Shown one piece after another: positions 54,042 to 64,000 of a stretch of DNA of 64,000 bases. This stretch comes from Nocardia sputorum (GTDB lineage: Bacteria; Actinomycetota; Actinomycetes; Mycobacteriales; Mycobacteriaceae). Each line of letters opens with the position of its first letter. Position 1 is the stretch's first letter. A model generated the notes under the pieces. The model had not been told where the DNA came from and did not search any database. It worked only from the letters and a program-made list of their open reading frames with translations. A program made the translations under genes and the position numbers. The stretch is taken from assembly GCF_027924405.1 (NCBI RefSeq), contig NZ_AP026978.1, positions 744,001 to 808,000 of the forward strand, read 5' to 3'.

Positions 54042-54884
54042 TCAGCGTGTGAAGGCGACCGTGTGTTCGGCGGCCCAGGCGGCGAAATCGAGGGCGGGGC
54101 GGCCGAGCAGCTCGCCGACGGTGCCGGTGGTGGGACCCGGGACGCGGGCGTAATCGGACAGTGAGCCGAGCAGCCGGTCCGGGACCTCTGCGGGCAGGCC
54201 CTGTGCCGTCATCCCGGCGCGCACCTGTTCGGGGGTGAGCTCGAGGAACGACAGGTCGCGGCCGGTGATCTCGCCCAGTATGCGGACCTTGTCGTACTGG
54301 GTCAGCGACTCGGGGCCGGTGAGCAGGTAGCGGCGGCCCTCGTGGCCGTCCTCGGTCAGTGCGCGCACCGCGACGGCGGCGATATCGCTCTCGTGAATCG
54401 GTGAGGTGGCGGCCTTGCCGTATGCGCCGCGTACCACGTCCCCGGTTTGTAATTGCGGTACCCAGGCCAAGGTGTTGGCGTCGAAGTCCGCGCAGCGCAG
54501 AGCGGTCCAGGCCAGGCCCGATGCTTCGGCCGCGGCCTCCAGTGCCCGGAAACCGGCCATGAACCGCGGCTCCCCGGCGGGGTATTCCACCGTCGACGCC
54601 GAGATCACCACCACGCGCCGCACCCCGTGATCGGAGGCCGCGGAGAGTATGTCCGCGGCCGAGGCGGTGACGGCGCGGGAGCTCAACAGCACCCCCTCGA
54701 CGCCGTTCCAGGTCTTGGCGGGAATGCTCGGCACCGCGGGATCCGCCTGCACCACAACGGTTCCCGGCGGCATCTGCGCCCGTCCGGCGTCCCGGGTCAC
54801 GGCGGTGACGGCCGTGTCGGTCGCGCGGAGTTGCGCGACCACTTCCCGGCCGACCGTACCGGTGGCTCCGATGATGACGTACAT
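54042..54884 (-). CDS. NmrA-like NAD(P)-binding protein
   Basis: 280 residues, ATG start. Extended SDR with the N-terminal loop VIIGATGTVGREVVAQL, then RRVVVISASTVEYP and a C-terminal HESDIAAVAVRALTEDGHEGRRYLLTGPE. No Tyr-x3-Lys pair at the expected place, so it is likely the NmrA/quinone-reductase (QOR2) type. It is divergent from, and probably controlled by, the adjacent MarR regulator through the operator at 54940. Confidence 0.9.
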   Translation of the reverse strand: MYVIIGATGTVGREVVAQLRATDTAVTAVTRDAGRAQMPPGTVVVQADPAVPSIPAKTWNGVEGVLLSSRAVTASAADILSAASDHGVRRVVVISASTVEYPAGEPRFMAGFRALEAAAEASGLAWTALRCADFDANTLAWVPQLQTGDVVRGAYGKAATSPIHESDIAAVAVRALTEDGHEGRRYLLTGPESLTQYDKVRILGEITGRDLSFLELTPEQVRAGMTAQGLPAEVPDRLLGSLSDYARVPGPTTGTVGELLGRPALDFAAWAAEHTVAFTR

Positions 54885-54939
54885 AGTCGATTCCTTCTTC
54901 CCTGGTGAGCGCCCATCTGAATCTGCTGGACGTCGTACG

Positions 54940-54954
54940 ATATGAAAGTCATAT
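54940..54954. promoter_or_regulatory. Palindromic operator between NmrA-like and MarR genes
   Basis: ATATGA-AAG-TCATAT, a perfect six-base inverted repeat with three-base spacer, in the 94-base divergent gap. The patch is strikingly A+T-rich. This is the typical place and form of a MarR self-regulatory site. Confidence 0.7.
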
Positions 54955-54978
54955 TATTTACTTTGAGACGGATATGAT

Positions 54979-55464
54979 ATGGATTCAATAGAAAATTACA
55001 GTGATGTCCGCCACCGGCGACGCCTGACCACCCGCATCAAGGGCTCGCTGCGCGATGTGCGCAGCCAGTTGGCGCTGCTCAACCGGCAGGTCGGCACCCG
55101 CCTCGAACTCAGGGACATCGACTTCGACTGCCTGGACCTGATCAACAGCCATGGCCCGCTGAGCCCCAGCGCATTGGCGAAACAGGCCGGTCTCCATCCC
55201 GCGACCCTCACCGGCATCCTGGACCGTCTCGAACGTGCGGGCTGGATCGTGCGCGAACGCGCGACCGGCGACCGCCGCGCGGTACTCGTCCGTGCTCTCC
55301 CCGAGCGGCTCGGCGAGGTCTACGACCTGCTGTCCGGGATGAACGCGGCCGTCGAGGACCTGTGCGCCGACTACACCCCCGAGCAACTCGAACTATTGGC
55401 CGATTTCCTCCATCGGGTCACCGTTGCCGGCCGCGCGGCCGCCGACCACCTCGTAGCGGGGTGA
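54979..55464 (+). CDS. MarR-family transcriptional regulator
   Basis: 161 residues, ATG start. Winged helix-turn-helix: LSPSALAKQAGLHPATLTGILDRLERAGWIVRERATGDRRAVLVRAL has the recognition helix and the wing with D-x-R. It is divergent from the NmrA-like gene and the operator lies between. Likely senses an electrophile, quinone or small aromatic and de-represses the reductase; the ligand is inference. Confidence 0.92.
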   Translation: MDSIENYSDVRHRRRLTTRIKGSLRDVRSQLALLNRQVGTRLELRDIDFDCLDLINSHGPLSPSALAKQAGLHPATLTGILDRLERAGWIVRERATGDRRAVLVRALPERLGEVYDLLSGMNAAVEDLCADYTPEQLELLADFLHRVTVAGRAAADHLVAG

Positions 55465-55565
55465 ACTCATCGAGGCGGTGATGTGGTGTTCGTGCTGTCG
55501 TGCGGACTCGAGCGGGCAACGCGTGGGTCGTGTCGCCTGCTCGCCGGATGTGGAAGGCTGGCGGT

Positions 55566-57620
<2,055 letters not shown>

Positions 57621-57725
57621 CGGACACGGGCGATCCGCCGCCACGGCCATGGCGTATTGCGCGCCGATACCCGAGTACTTCCTGCCGGACGGCGGCACAC
57701 TGACTTTCGATCTCGCGGCAGGGGC

Positions 57726-59348
57726 CTAGCGCCGAGGCGGGGCGTCGACTTCGGCATCCGGCGTCCGGGTGCCATCGGCCGGGGGTTCGGCGGTGTGGAT
57801 TTCGATGACCGGGTTGGTGTCCGCCGGCAGATCGGGCTGATCGGTGTCGGTGGACTCGGGCTGGGCGCCGGAGGTGTCGATGTCGGTCCAGCAGACCGTC
57901 GGTTCCTTCATGCCGCGCAGCACAATGGTGTCGTAACACGTCCATTTGGCGCGTTCGTGCTCCGCACCCGCCTCGATCACGGCTTGGCTCACCAGGATTC
58001 GCCGCGGTACCTCCTTGGCCGCCGTGGTGAGCCGGGCGGCCTCGTTGACGGCGTCGCCGATCACCGTGAACTCGAGCCGGGTGTCGGATCCGACGTCGCC
58101 TGCGAAGACCGGTCCGCGTGCGACGCCGATCCCGATGTCGAGCTCTCCGGTGGCGATCACCTCGTCCCGAATGCGCCGCGCCGCCCGCAGGGCCGGGGTG
58201 GCGTTGTCGCCCAACGCGATCGGCGCTCCGAAGACGCACAGTGCGGCGTCGCCCTCGAACTTGTTGACCAGGCCGTTGTTCTCCTCGGTCGCCGCGACGA
58301 CGATCGCGAGCAATCGGTTGAGCTTGGCCACGAACTCCTGCGGCGGCAGCCCGGTGGACAGTTCCACCGACCCGGTCACGTCGACGAACAGCGCCGACAC
58401 CTCGCGCACGTCGCCGGTGAGATCCGCGCCGCGGGCGAGCGCGCGCTCGGCCACCTCGGTGCCGACATGCCTGCCGAACACTTCGCGCATCCGCTCCCGT
58501 TCGCGCAGATTCGCCGCCAGCTCGTTGACCGAATGCTCCAACCTGCCGATCTCGCTGGTACTGCCGATCGGCACCCGGGCGCCGAGGTCGCCTTGCGCGA
58601 TCCGGTCCAGCGCGCGGCGCAGGGTGCGCATCGGCGCGGCGACCGCGCGGGCGAGGAACGCCGTGGCCAGGGCGCCGACGCCGAGACCGACCGCGGACAG
58701 GTAGATGGCGGTGCGGACCCGGTCCGGCGCGGCCGCCGCCGGGTCGGCCAGCACGACGATCAGCATGAGCAGCGGAAGCGCCGCCGCGACCGCCCAGGTC
58801 AGCACGACCCGGACCAGCACCGAGGCACTCCAGTGCATGGTCCACCCGAGCACCCCGGCGACCACCGGAATGGTCGGCCGGATCAGCCGGTCCACGATCA
58901 GGAAGGTGACCGCCGCGGACTCGAAAGCGCCGATCGTGAACAGCGACGCCGTCACGCCGGGGTCGTTGTCCGGGCTCAGCCGCGCGAAGATCACGGTCGC
59001 CACGATCACGCCGGGAATCCACAGCGCCAGCGCGCGCATGCTGATCGCGACGGGCAGGTGCAGCAGGCGTCGCGCCTCCACCTCGGTCGGCTTGCGCGCG
59101 GCGTCGAGCCAGCCGAAATACAGCTTCCGGTCGCGCACCGCCAGCACGATGCCCGCCAGGAACCCGACCGCCGGATAGATGCCGACGAAGGCCAGCGCCC
59201 GCGGCCAATCCGGGCCCAGCCTGCCCAGGAATCCGTTGAGCCACAGCTGGGTGACGATCACCGCGAGACCGCTGAGGTTCGCCGTGGTGACCAAGACGGC
59301 CAACCCACCTCGCGCTTTGAGCGCCCAGACGACGAACTTCGAGATCAT
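57726..59348 (-). CDS. Membrane-bound class III adenylate cyclase (6 TM-HAMP-cyclase)
   Basis: 540 residues from ATG 59348 (MISKFVVWALKARGGLAVLV). Six predicted membrane helices, then a HAMP linker (AVAAPMRTLRRALDRIAQGD, LEHSVNELAANLRERERMRE), then the cyclase domain: metal aspartates in FVDVTGS and FEGDAALCVFG, and the transition-state region LEFTVIGDAVNEAARL. This is the architecture of mycobacterial Rv1318c-Rv1320c/Rv3645. It should make cAMP from ATP, responding to membrane state. The weak ribosome site and an ATGA overlap with an upstream small frame leave room for translational coupling. The C-terminal 50 residues are acidic and disordered. Confidence 0.92.
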   Translation of the reverse strand: MISKFVVWALKARGGLAVLVTTANLSGLAVIVTQLWLNGFLGRLGPDWPRALAFVGIYPAVGFLAGIVLAVRDRKLYFGWLDAARKPTEVEARRLLHLPVAISMRALALWIPGVIVATVIFARLSPDNDPGVTASLFTIGAFESAAVTFLIVDRLIRPTIPVVAGVLGWTMHWSASVLVRVVLTWAVAAALPLLMLIVVLADPAAAAPDRVRTAIYLSAVGLGVGALATAFLARAVAAPMRTLRRALDRIAQGDLGARVPIGSTSEIGRLEHSVNELAANLRERERMREVFGRHVGTEVAERALARGADLTGDVREVSALFVDVTGSVELSTGLPPQEFVAKLNRLLAIVVAATEENNGLVNKFEGDAALCVFGAPIALGDNATPALRAARRIRDEVIATGELDIGIGVARGPVFAGDVGSDTRLEFTVIGDAVNEAARLTTAAKEVPRRILVSQAVIEAGAEHERAKWTCYDTIVLRGMKEPTVCWTDIDTSGAQPESTDTDQPDLPADTNPVIEIHTAEPPADGTRTPDAEVDAPPRR

Positions 59349-60020
59349 CGCAGTCGCGATCCCGATGGCCGGCGCTGATCGGTGGCCGCCGGCTCCGATG
59401 CGGTCGGCTGTGCCGGGATTCCAACGCCCGCTCGAGCGAGCTCGCGGCTTCCGGAGAGGATGGCGGCAGCGACTCCGGTGGCCGCTCTGGTCCGGGTGTC
59501 CGTTCGCGCCGATTCGGGCCTGGAAGGCATGATTCCGAGCGGTCTCTCGCGGCCGCGCGCACGTCCGGGGTGCGGCACGGCGATGCCGCGCGCGGCGGCG
59601 AGGAGGAACACGAACGAGCAGCATAGAGCCATGACGAGCGGTACAGGCGGTTTCCCGGTCGGCTCGCCGGGCAGGCGCGGCGACCGGCCGTCCCGGAGCG
59701 CCGTGTGGCACTCGCCATCCGGCCGCGTGGAGTAGGCGATGGGATGGACGGGCGGGTACGGCTCGCGGCCAAGGTCGCGTTCACCGGCATCGATCTGCTC
59801 CGGTCGTGGCACATCCAGCCGCCGGCGGGCCGTGGACCGTGCTCGGGAGGTCGTGCCGCGTACCGCCGAGGAGACGAGTCCAGCGAGCACCGCCCGGCAG
59901 CACTCGGGCCCGCGCGCGCATCGGCGCGCTCGGCCCCGCATCGCCGCGCGGCCCTCGGACGCACGCTGTTGCATCGCCTGCCCCGCCCCTCTCGTCCGAC
60001 CTCCCTGTCGACTCTATGCG
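59349..60020. other. Long intergenic region upstream of the cyclase
   Basis: 672 bases without a confident gene. A leftward frame from ATG 59632 to 59345 (95 residues, beginning with hydrophobic MALCCSFVFLLAAARG) ends in an ATGA overlap with the cyclase start and could be a small exported or membrane protein, but its composition is arginine-rich and no homologue is recognised. Confidence 0.35.
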
Positions 60021-60740
60021 CTAGCGCAAGACGACGAGCCAGACCGCCGCGTAGTGGGTCAATGCCGCGAGCACCGTGGCCGCGTGGAAGAACTCGTGGT
60101 GACCGAAGACCGTCGGCCACGGATTCGGCCACTTGGTGGCATAGAGGATCGCGCCGCCGCTGTAGAAGAGGCCGCCGATCAGCAGCAGGATCAACGGTGC
60201 GATGCCGATCTGGCCGTTGAGCTGTCCGGCCACCGGAACGATCGCCCAGCCCAGCAGCAGATACAGCGGAACACCGACCCAGCGGGGAGCGCCGGGCCAC
60301 AGCAGCTTGAGCGCCACTCCGGCCAGCGCGCCCGCCCAGACCACCACCAGCAGCGTCTGCCCGGTGCGTCCGGGCAGGCCGAGCAGGGCGAAGGGGGTAT
60401 AGCTGCCCGCGATGAACAGGAAGATCATCGAGTGGTCGGCTCGTTTCATCCGGGTGCGGGCGCGCGCGGTGGGCCAGGTCACCCGGTGGTAGACGGCGCT
60501 GACGCCGAACAGTCCGCACACGGTGATCCCGTAGACCAGCGTCGACCATCCCGCGGTCGCCGAGACCGTGGCGGCGGTGGCGATCAGCACGACGGCCGCG
60601 ATCGCCGCGACGCCGACGGCCCAGGTGTGGATCCAGCCCCGCATGCGCGGCTTGACCAGCGCCTCCGCGAGCGCTTCGCCCGCCGAGCGGGGGACCGGTG
60701 CAACCGCTCCCGTGTCGGCGGTGCCGACCGATTCGGACAC
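60021..60740 (-). CDS. Hemolysin III/YqfA family membrane protein
   Basis: 239 residues from GTG 60740 (MSESVGTADTG), which has GAGGAGG five bases upstream; an earlier GTG at 60773 lacks one. Seven membrane helices with the family's histidine set: SAVYHR, MKRADHSMIFLFIAGSYTPF and FGHHEFFHAATV, forming a zinc site like that of PAQR receptors. The cellular role is uncertain (possible metal-dependent hydrolase). Position matches Rv1085c. Confidence 0.92.
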   Translation of the reverse strand: MSESVGTADTGAVAPVPRSAGEALAEALVKPRMRGWIHTWAVGVAAIAAVVLIATAATVSATAGWSTLVYGITVCGLFGVSAVYHRVTWPTARARTRMKRADHSMIFLFIAGSYTPFALLGLPGRTGQTLLVVVWAGALAGVALKLLWPGAPRWVGVPLYLLLGWAIVPVAGQLNGQIGIAPLILLLIGGLFYSGGAILYATKWPNPWPTVFGHHEFFHAATVLAALTHYAAVWLVVLR

Positions 60741-60918
60741 GAGTACCTCCTCGAAGGGCAGCCGAACGATCACCGTGCGCCCCGGAAACGGCGGGTCGGG
60801 ACCGAGCGACTGAACCCGTCAGTAACCTACGCAGCCGTAACTTGCGTGCTCTCGGCTACTGTACCGGCGTATCGCGGTCGATGCCGAGATCGTGTCCCCG
60901 AGGCGTAGGGTTGCCCGC

Positions 60919-61698
60919 GTGGAACTTCCGAGTCAGGTGCGGGGTCTGCCGTATCGCATCTACGAGGCCCGGCTGTCCAGGCAGCTGGCGGGCAAGCAGC
61001 ATCCCCGGCACGTCGCGGTGATGTGTGACGGCAATCGCCGGTGGGCGCGGGAGAACGGTTTCACCGATGTCAGTCACGGCCACCGGGTGGGCGCGCTGAA
61101 GATCGCCGAGCTGGTCGGCTGGTGCGAGGCCGAGGGCATCGAGATGGTGACCGTCTACCTGCTGTCCACCGAGAACCTCCAGCGCGATCCGGACGAGCTG
61201 GAGACGCTGTTCGAGGTGATCACCGACGTGGTAGAGGAGTTGTCGGCGCCGGAGCAGAACTGGAGCGTGCGCATCGTCGGCTCGCTCGACGGCTTTCCCG
61301 AGCTGATCGCCAAACGGCTGCGCACCGCGGCCGAACGCACCGACGGCCGCAACGGGGTGCACGTCAACGTCGCGGTCGGCTACGGCGGCAGGCAGGAGAT
61401 CACCGACGCGGTGCGCTCGCTGGTCCGCCAGGAGATCGCCGCGGGCGAGACCGGCGAGGATCTGGTCCAGTCGATCACCGTGAACGCGATCGGCCAGCAC
61501 CTCTACACCTCCGGTCAGCCGGACCCCGACCTGGTCATCCGCACCTCCGGCGAGCAGCGGCTGTCCGGGTTCCTGCTCTGGCAGAGCGCATACTCGGAGA
61601 TATGGTTCACCGAGGCGTACTGGCCGGAGTTCCGCCGGGTGGATTTTCTGCGTGCGTTGCGCGACTTCGCCGCACGTCACCGCCGTTTCGGCGTCTGA
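60919..61698 (+). CDS. Short-chain Z-isoprenyl diphosphate synthase
   Basis: 259 residues from GTG 60919 (MELPSQVRGLPYRIYEARL), seven bases after TAGGGT, a leaderless arrangement. UppS-fold motifs: catalytic Asp in VMCDGNRRWAR, the VYLLSTENLQRDPDEL block, RIVGSLDGFP and the C-terminal DLVIRTSGEQRLSGFLLWQSAYSE. The whole sequence closely follows M. tuberculosis Rv1086, which makes (Z,E)-farnesyl diphosphate, the primer for decaprenyl phosphate. Chain length in this organism is inferred from that homology. Confidence 0.93.
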   Translation: MELPSQVRGLPYRIYEARLSRQLAGKQHPRHVAVMCDGNRRWARENGFTDVSHGHRVGALKIAELVGWCEAEGIEMVTVYLLSTENLQRDPDELETLFEVITDVVEELSAPEQNWSVRIVGSLDGFPELIAKRLRTAAERTDGRNGVHVNVAVGYGGRQEITDAVRSLVRQEIAAGETGEDLVQSITVNAIGQHLYTSGQPDPDLVIRTSGEQRLSGFLLWQSAYSEIWFTEAYWPEFRRVDFLRALRDFAARHRRFGV

Positions 61699-61927
61699 TT
61701 CGATCTTGGTCTGCGGAATCCGGCATTCCCGGTGCCGGTCTCGCGTACCATGCGGTCACCTGAGTTCGTTCGACCACCAGTCCGCCGAAGCCCTACCGCG
61801 CGAACCGGATGAGTCGATCAGCTACGCGGAGTTCGGTAGGCGTTTCCTCGACTACGCCGCACATCGCCGCGGTTGCGATATCGACGTCGCCCACCGGCCG
61901 GACGAGGCGTGGAAATTGTAAGGGGAA

Positions 61928-62860
61928 TCACAATTTCCGCAGTCGCAGCCGATTGATGCTGTGGTCGGCGTCCTTGCGCAGCACCAGGGTCGCGCGCGGA
62001 CGGGTCGGCAGAATGTTCTCCACCAGATTCGGCCGGTTGGTGTTGTTCCAGATCTCTTGTGCGGCGGCGGTCGCCTGCTCGTCGGTGAATCCGGAGTAGT
62101 GGTGGAAATGCGCGTTCGGGTCGGCGAAAGCGGTCTTGCGCAAGGTGAGAAACCGTTGCACATACCACTTCTCGATGTCCTCGATGCGAGCGTCGACGTA
62201 GATCGAGAAGTCGAACAGATCCGAGACCATCAGGCGCGGGCCGGTCTGCAGGACGTTCAAACCTTCCACGATCAGAATGTCGGGCTGGCGTACGCAGTGC
62301 AGCTTGCTCGGCACGATGTCGTAGGAGATGTGCGAATACACCGGGGCGCAGACCTCGGCCGCGCCGGATTTCACCTCGGTGACGAATCGCAGCAGCTTGC
62401 GGCGGTCGTAACTCTCCGGAAACCCCTTGCGGTGCATGATGCCGCGCCGGGTGAGTTCCGCGGTGGGATAGAGGAATCCGTCGGTGGTGACCAGGTCGAC
62501 CCGCGGGTGGTGATCCCAGCGGGCCAGCAGCGCTTGCAGCACGCGGGCGGTGGTGGACTTGCCCACCGCGACGCTGCCCGCCACCCCGATCACGAACGGT
62601 ACCTGCTGGTCGGGATGAGTTTCGCCGAGAAAGGTCGCGGTCGCGGCGAACAGCCGCTGACGCGCGGCCACTTGCAGATGGATGAGACGAGCGAGCGGAA
62701 GATAGACCTCCGCGACTTCCTCGAGATCGATCTGTTCCCCGAGACCGCGCAAGCCGATGAGTTCTTCCTCGGTGAGCACCAGAGGAGTCGATTTACGCAG
62801 GGTCCGCCACTGTTTCCGGTCGAATTCCACGTATGGACTCGGCTCGCTCATTCGTGCCAC
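61928..62860 (-). CDS. coaA: Pantothenate kinase (type I)
   Basis: 310 residues from GTG 62860 ([19 protein letters not shown]), a start that matches the N terminus of mycobacterial CoaA. P-loop [47 protein letters not shown] and the invariant end [20 protein letters not shown]...RLRKL. It phosphorylates pantothenate, the first committed step to coenzyme A. ATG nine bases later is the alternative start. Confidence 0.96.
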   Translation of the reverse strand: MARMSEPSPYVEFDRKQWRTLRKSTPLVLTEEELIGLRGLGEQIDLEEVAEVYLPLARLIHLQVAARQRLFAATATFLGETHPDQQVPFVIGVAGSVAVGKSTTARVLQALLARWDHHPRVDLVTTDGFLYPTAELTRRGIMHRKGFPESYDRRKLLRFVTEVKSGAAEVCAPVYSHISYDIVPSKLHCVRQPDILIVEGLNVLQTGPRLMVSDLFDFSIYVDARIEDIEKWYVQRFLTLRKTAFADPNAHFHHYSGFTDEQATAAAQEIWNNTNRPNLVENILPTRPRATLVLRKDADHSINRLRLRKL

Positions 62861-63041
62861 TTACCCGACACTCCGTTTCGGCAAACACGCACAGTCAGGG
62901 TGCGGATCCGGTGAGATTCGGTCTAGCTGTCGCCGCATAGCCGAATTCTGCTCCGCGTCACACGAGTGGGATGAGCGGGGTACCACTACCCGTTGGTAAC
63001 CCGCTCGATGAGCCAGGTGCGAGCCGCTAATGTCGGCTGGC

Positions 63042-64000
63042 ATGGAAGCGCATCCGCTCGTGACCGAATACCTGCGGCTCGGCCTCGCCTTCGACCGGCT
63101 GGAGGAAGGCTTCGTCGACGCCTACACCGGCGACCCCGCGCTGCGCCGCGAGGTGCAGAACGCGCCCGCGCCGCAGCCGCGCGAGCTGGCTCGTCGCGCC
63201 GCCGAGTTGCGCGCCGCGGTGCCGGAGGCCGGGTTGGCGCCGGAGCGCGCCGAGTTCCTCGATGTGCACCTGCGCGCGCTGGAGTGTTCCGGACGGAAGT
63301 TCGCCGGCGACGACATCGGGTTCGTCGAGGAGGTCCGCGCCTACTTCGACGTCGACATCGCGCCCGGCGACGTGGACGACTACCGCGACGCGCACCGGCA
63401 GATGGACGAGGTGCTCGCCGGAGACGGTCCGCTGGCCGAACGGGTGGCCGCGCATCGCAAGGCCGACGAGATCCCGCCGGAGCGCCTGGCGGTGTGCGTC
63501 GAGGCGTTCTCCAGCGCGCTGCGCGAACTGGTCCGCGCCCGGTATCCGCTGCCGGACCACGAGCACGTGACCTACGAGGTGGTCGGCGACAAGCCGTGGT
63601 CCGGGTTCAACTACTACCTGGGCAACTACCACTCCCGAGTGGCGATCAATTCCGACCTGAAGCAGCACATGGCGCATCTGCCACAGCTGATCGCGCACGA
63701 GTCCTACCCGGGGCACCACACGGAGCACTGCCGCAAGGAGGCCGGGCTGGTCGCCGCCGGGCAGGCCGAGCAGACGCTGTTCCTGGTGAACACGCCGCAG
63801 TGCCTGATGGCCGAGGGGCTCGCCGATCTGGCGCTGCGTTCGATCGTCGGGCCCGGTTGGGGCAAGTGGGCGCAGGAGATCTACGCGGATCTGGGCCTGC
63901 GCTTCGACGGCGAACGAGCCGAACGTCTTTCGACCGCCTCGGCCAAGCTGCTGAACGTGCGCCAGGACGCCGCGCTGCTGCTGCACGACCGCGGGCGGTC
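63042..64000 (+). CDS. DUF885-like zinc-peptidase-family protein, 3' end outside window
   Basis: 319 codons from ATG 63042 (MEAHPLVTEYLRLGLAFDRL), open to the right edge. A TAATGT box lies about eight bases before the ATG, suggesting a leaderless mRNA. A zinc-peptidase HExxH-type motif is present in LIAHESYPGHHTEH near residue 220, preceded by PWSGFNYYLGNYHSRVAIN, and followed by TPQCLMAEGLADLALRS where a Glu would complete the site. This pattern fits DUF885/peptidase-like proteins. Substrate unknown. Confidence 0.85.
   Translation, partial: MEAHPLVTEYLRLGLAFDRLEEGFVDAYTGDPALRREVQNAPAPQPRELARRAAELRAAVPEAGLAPERAEFLDVHLRALECSGRKFAGDDIGFVEEVRAYFDVDIAPGDVDDYRDAHRQMDEVLAGDGPLAERVAAHRKADEIPPERLAVCVEAFSSALRELVRARYPLPDHEHVTYEVVGDKPWSGFNYYLGNYHSRVAINSDLKQHMAHLPQLIAHESYPGHHTEHCRKEAGLVAAGQAEQTLFLVNTPQCLMAEGLADLALRSIVGPGWGKWAQEIYADLGLRFDGERAERLSTASAKLLNVRQDAALLLHDRGR

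Noticed and set aside
61699..61921. Small rightward frame between the Z-prenyl synthase and coaA (ending ISYAEFGRRFLDYAAHRRG)
   Set aside because: The segment looks protein-like, but no good start or family could be identified, so it is not listed as a gene.

Overview
The window comes from a high-GC actinobacterium of the order Mycobacteriales, most likely a Nocardia-like genus. The evidence is the dense GC-rich coding, the mycothiol enzyme mca, a short-chain Z-prenyl synthase, DtxR/IdeR-type iron boxes, several probable leaderless genes (TANNNT about 7 bases before the start codon), and two blocks whose order matches Mycobacterium tuberculosis. These blocks are lpqU-eno-ftsB-DUF501-ppx (about 12980-17260) and the Rv1072-to-coaA series (about 35429-62860: Bax-inhibitor protein, thiolase, SGNH hydrolase, cbs, metB, greA, DUF4307, mca, DUF255 protein, hemolysin III, Z-prenyl synthase, coaA). 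Species was not tested.

1-12894 is an accessory locus. A leftward operon (2-oxoglutarate oxygenase, SbnB-like, PLP decarboxylase, SbnA-like, MATE exporter, then after a 500-base gap a GldA-like dehydrogenase cut by the window edge) diverges from a rightward ABC importer operon (lipoprotein, two permeases, one fused double ATPase). Two good iron boxes sit in the shared promoter region. SbnA and SbnB families make L-2,3-diaminopropionate, so I read this as an iron-regulated small-molecule (probably metallophore) export and re-import locus; no NRPS or NIS synthetase is visible in it.

12980-20701 is core: lytic transglycosylase lipoprotein, enolase, FtsB-like, DUF501, Ppx/GppA, a START-like protein, an amino-acid permease and RNase Z. 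A 74-base tRNA with a UAA anticodon but a short variable arm follows. 21319-33498 is accessory again: an SDR, a membrane-anchored solute-binding-like protein, a small membrane protein, a 2055-residue A-PCP-C-A-PCP-reductase NRPS, and a run of exported proteins including a DUF6153/DUF305 pair.

34145-48822 returns to core metabolism, mostly in M. tuberculosis order, interrupted by a tandem HD-GYP/LuxR protein and a 71-base relic of an sbnA-like gene at 43409-43479.

50340-53758 is the most interesting part. A bacterial Ro protein gene (rsr, TROVE plus VWA) is preceded on the same strand by three tandem noncoding Y RNAs of the YrlA type. Each carries a circularly permuted tRNA mimic (T arm, closed acceptor stem, D arm) inside a conserved Ro-stem framework. 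A fourth, larger Y RNA with its own promoter lies beyond a small oppositely oriented gene, and a minimal Y-like hairpin without the tRNA module lies in the rsr leader. The rest (54042-64000) holds an NmrA/MarR pair with a clear operator, a DUF255 protein, a 6-TM adenylate cyclase, hemolysin III, the Z-prenyl synthase, coaA and a truncated zinc-peptidase-like protein.
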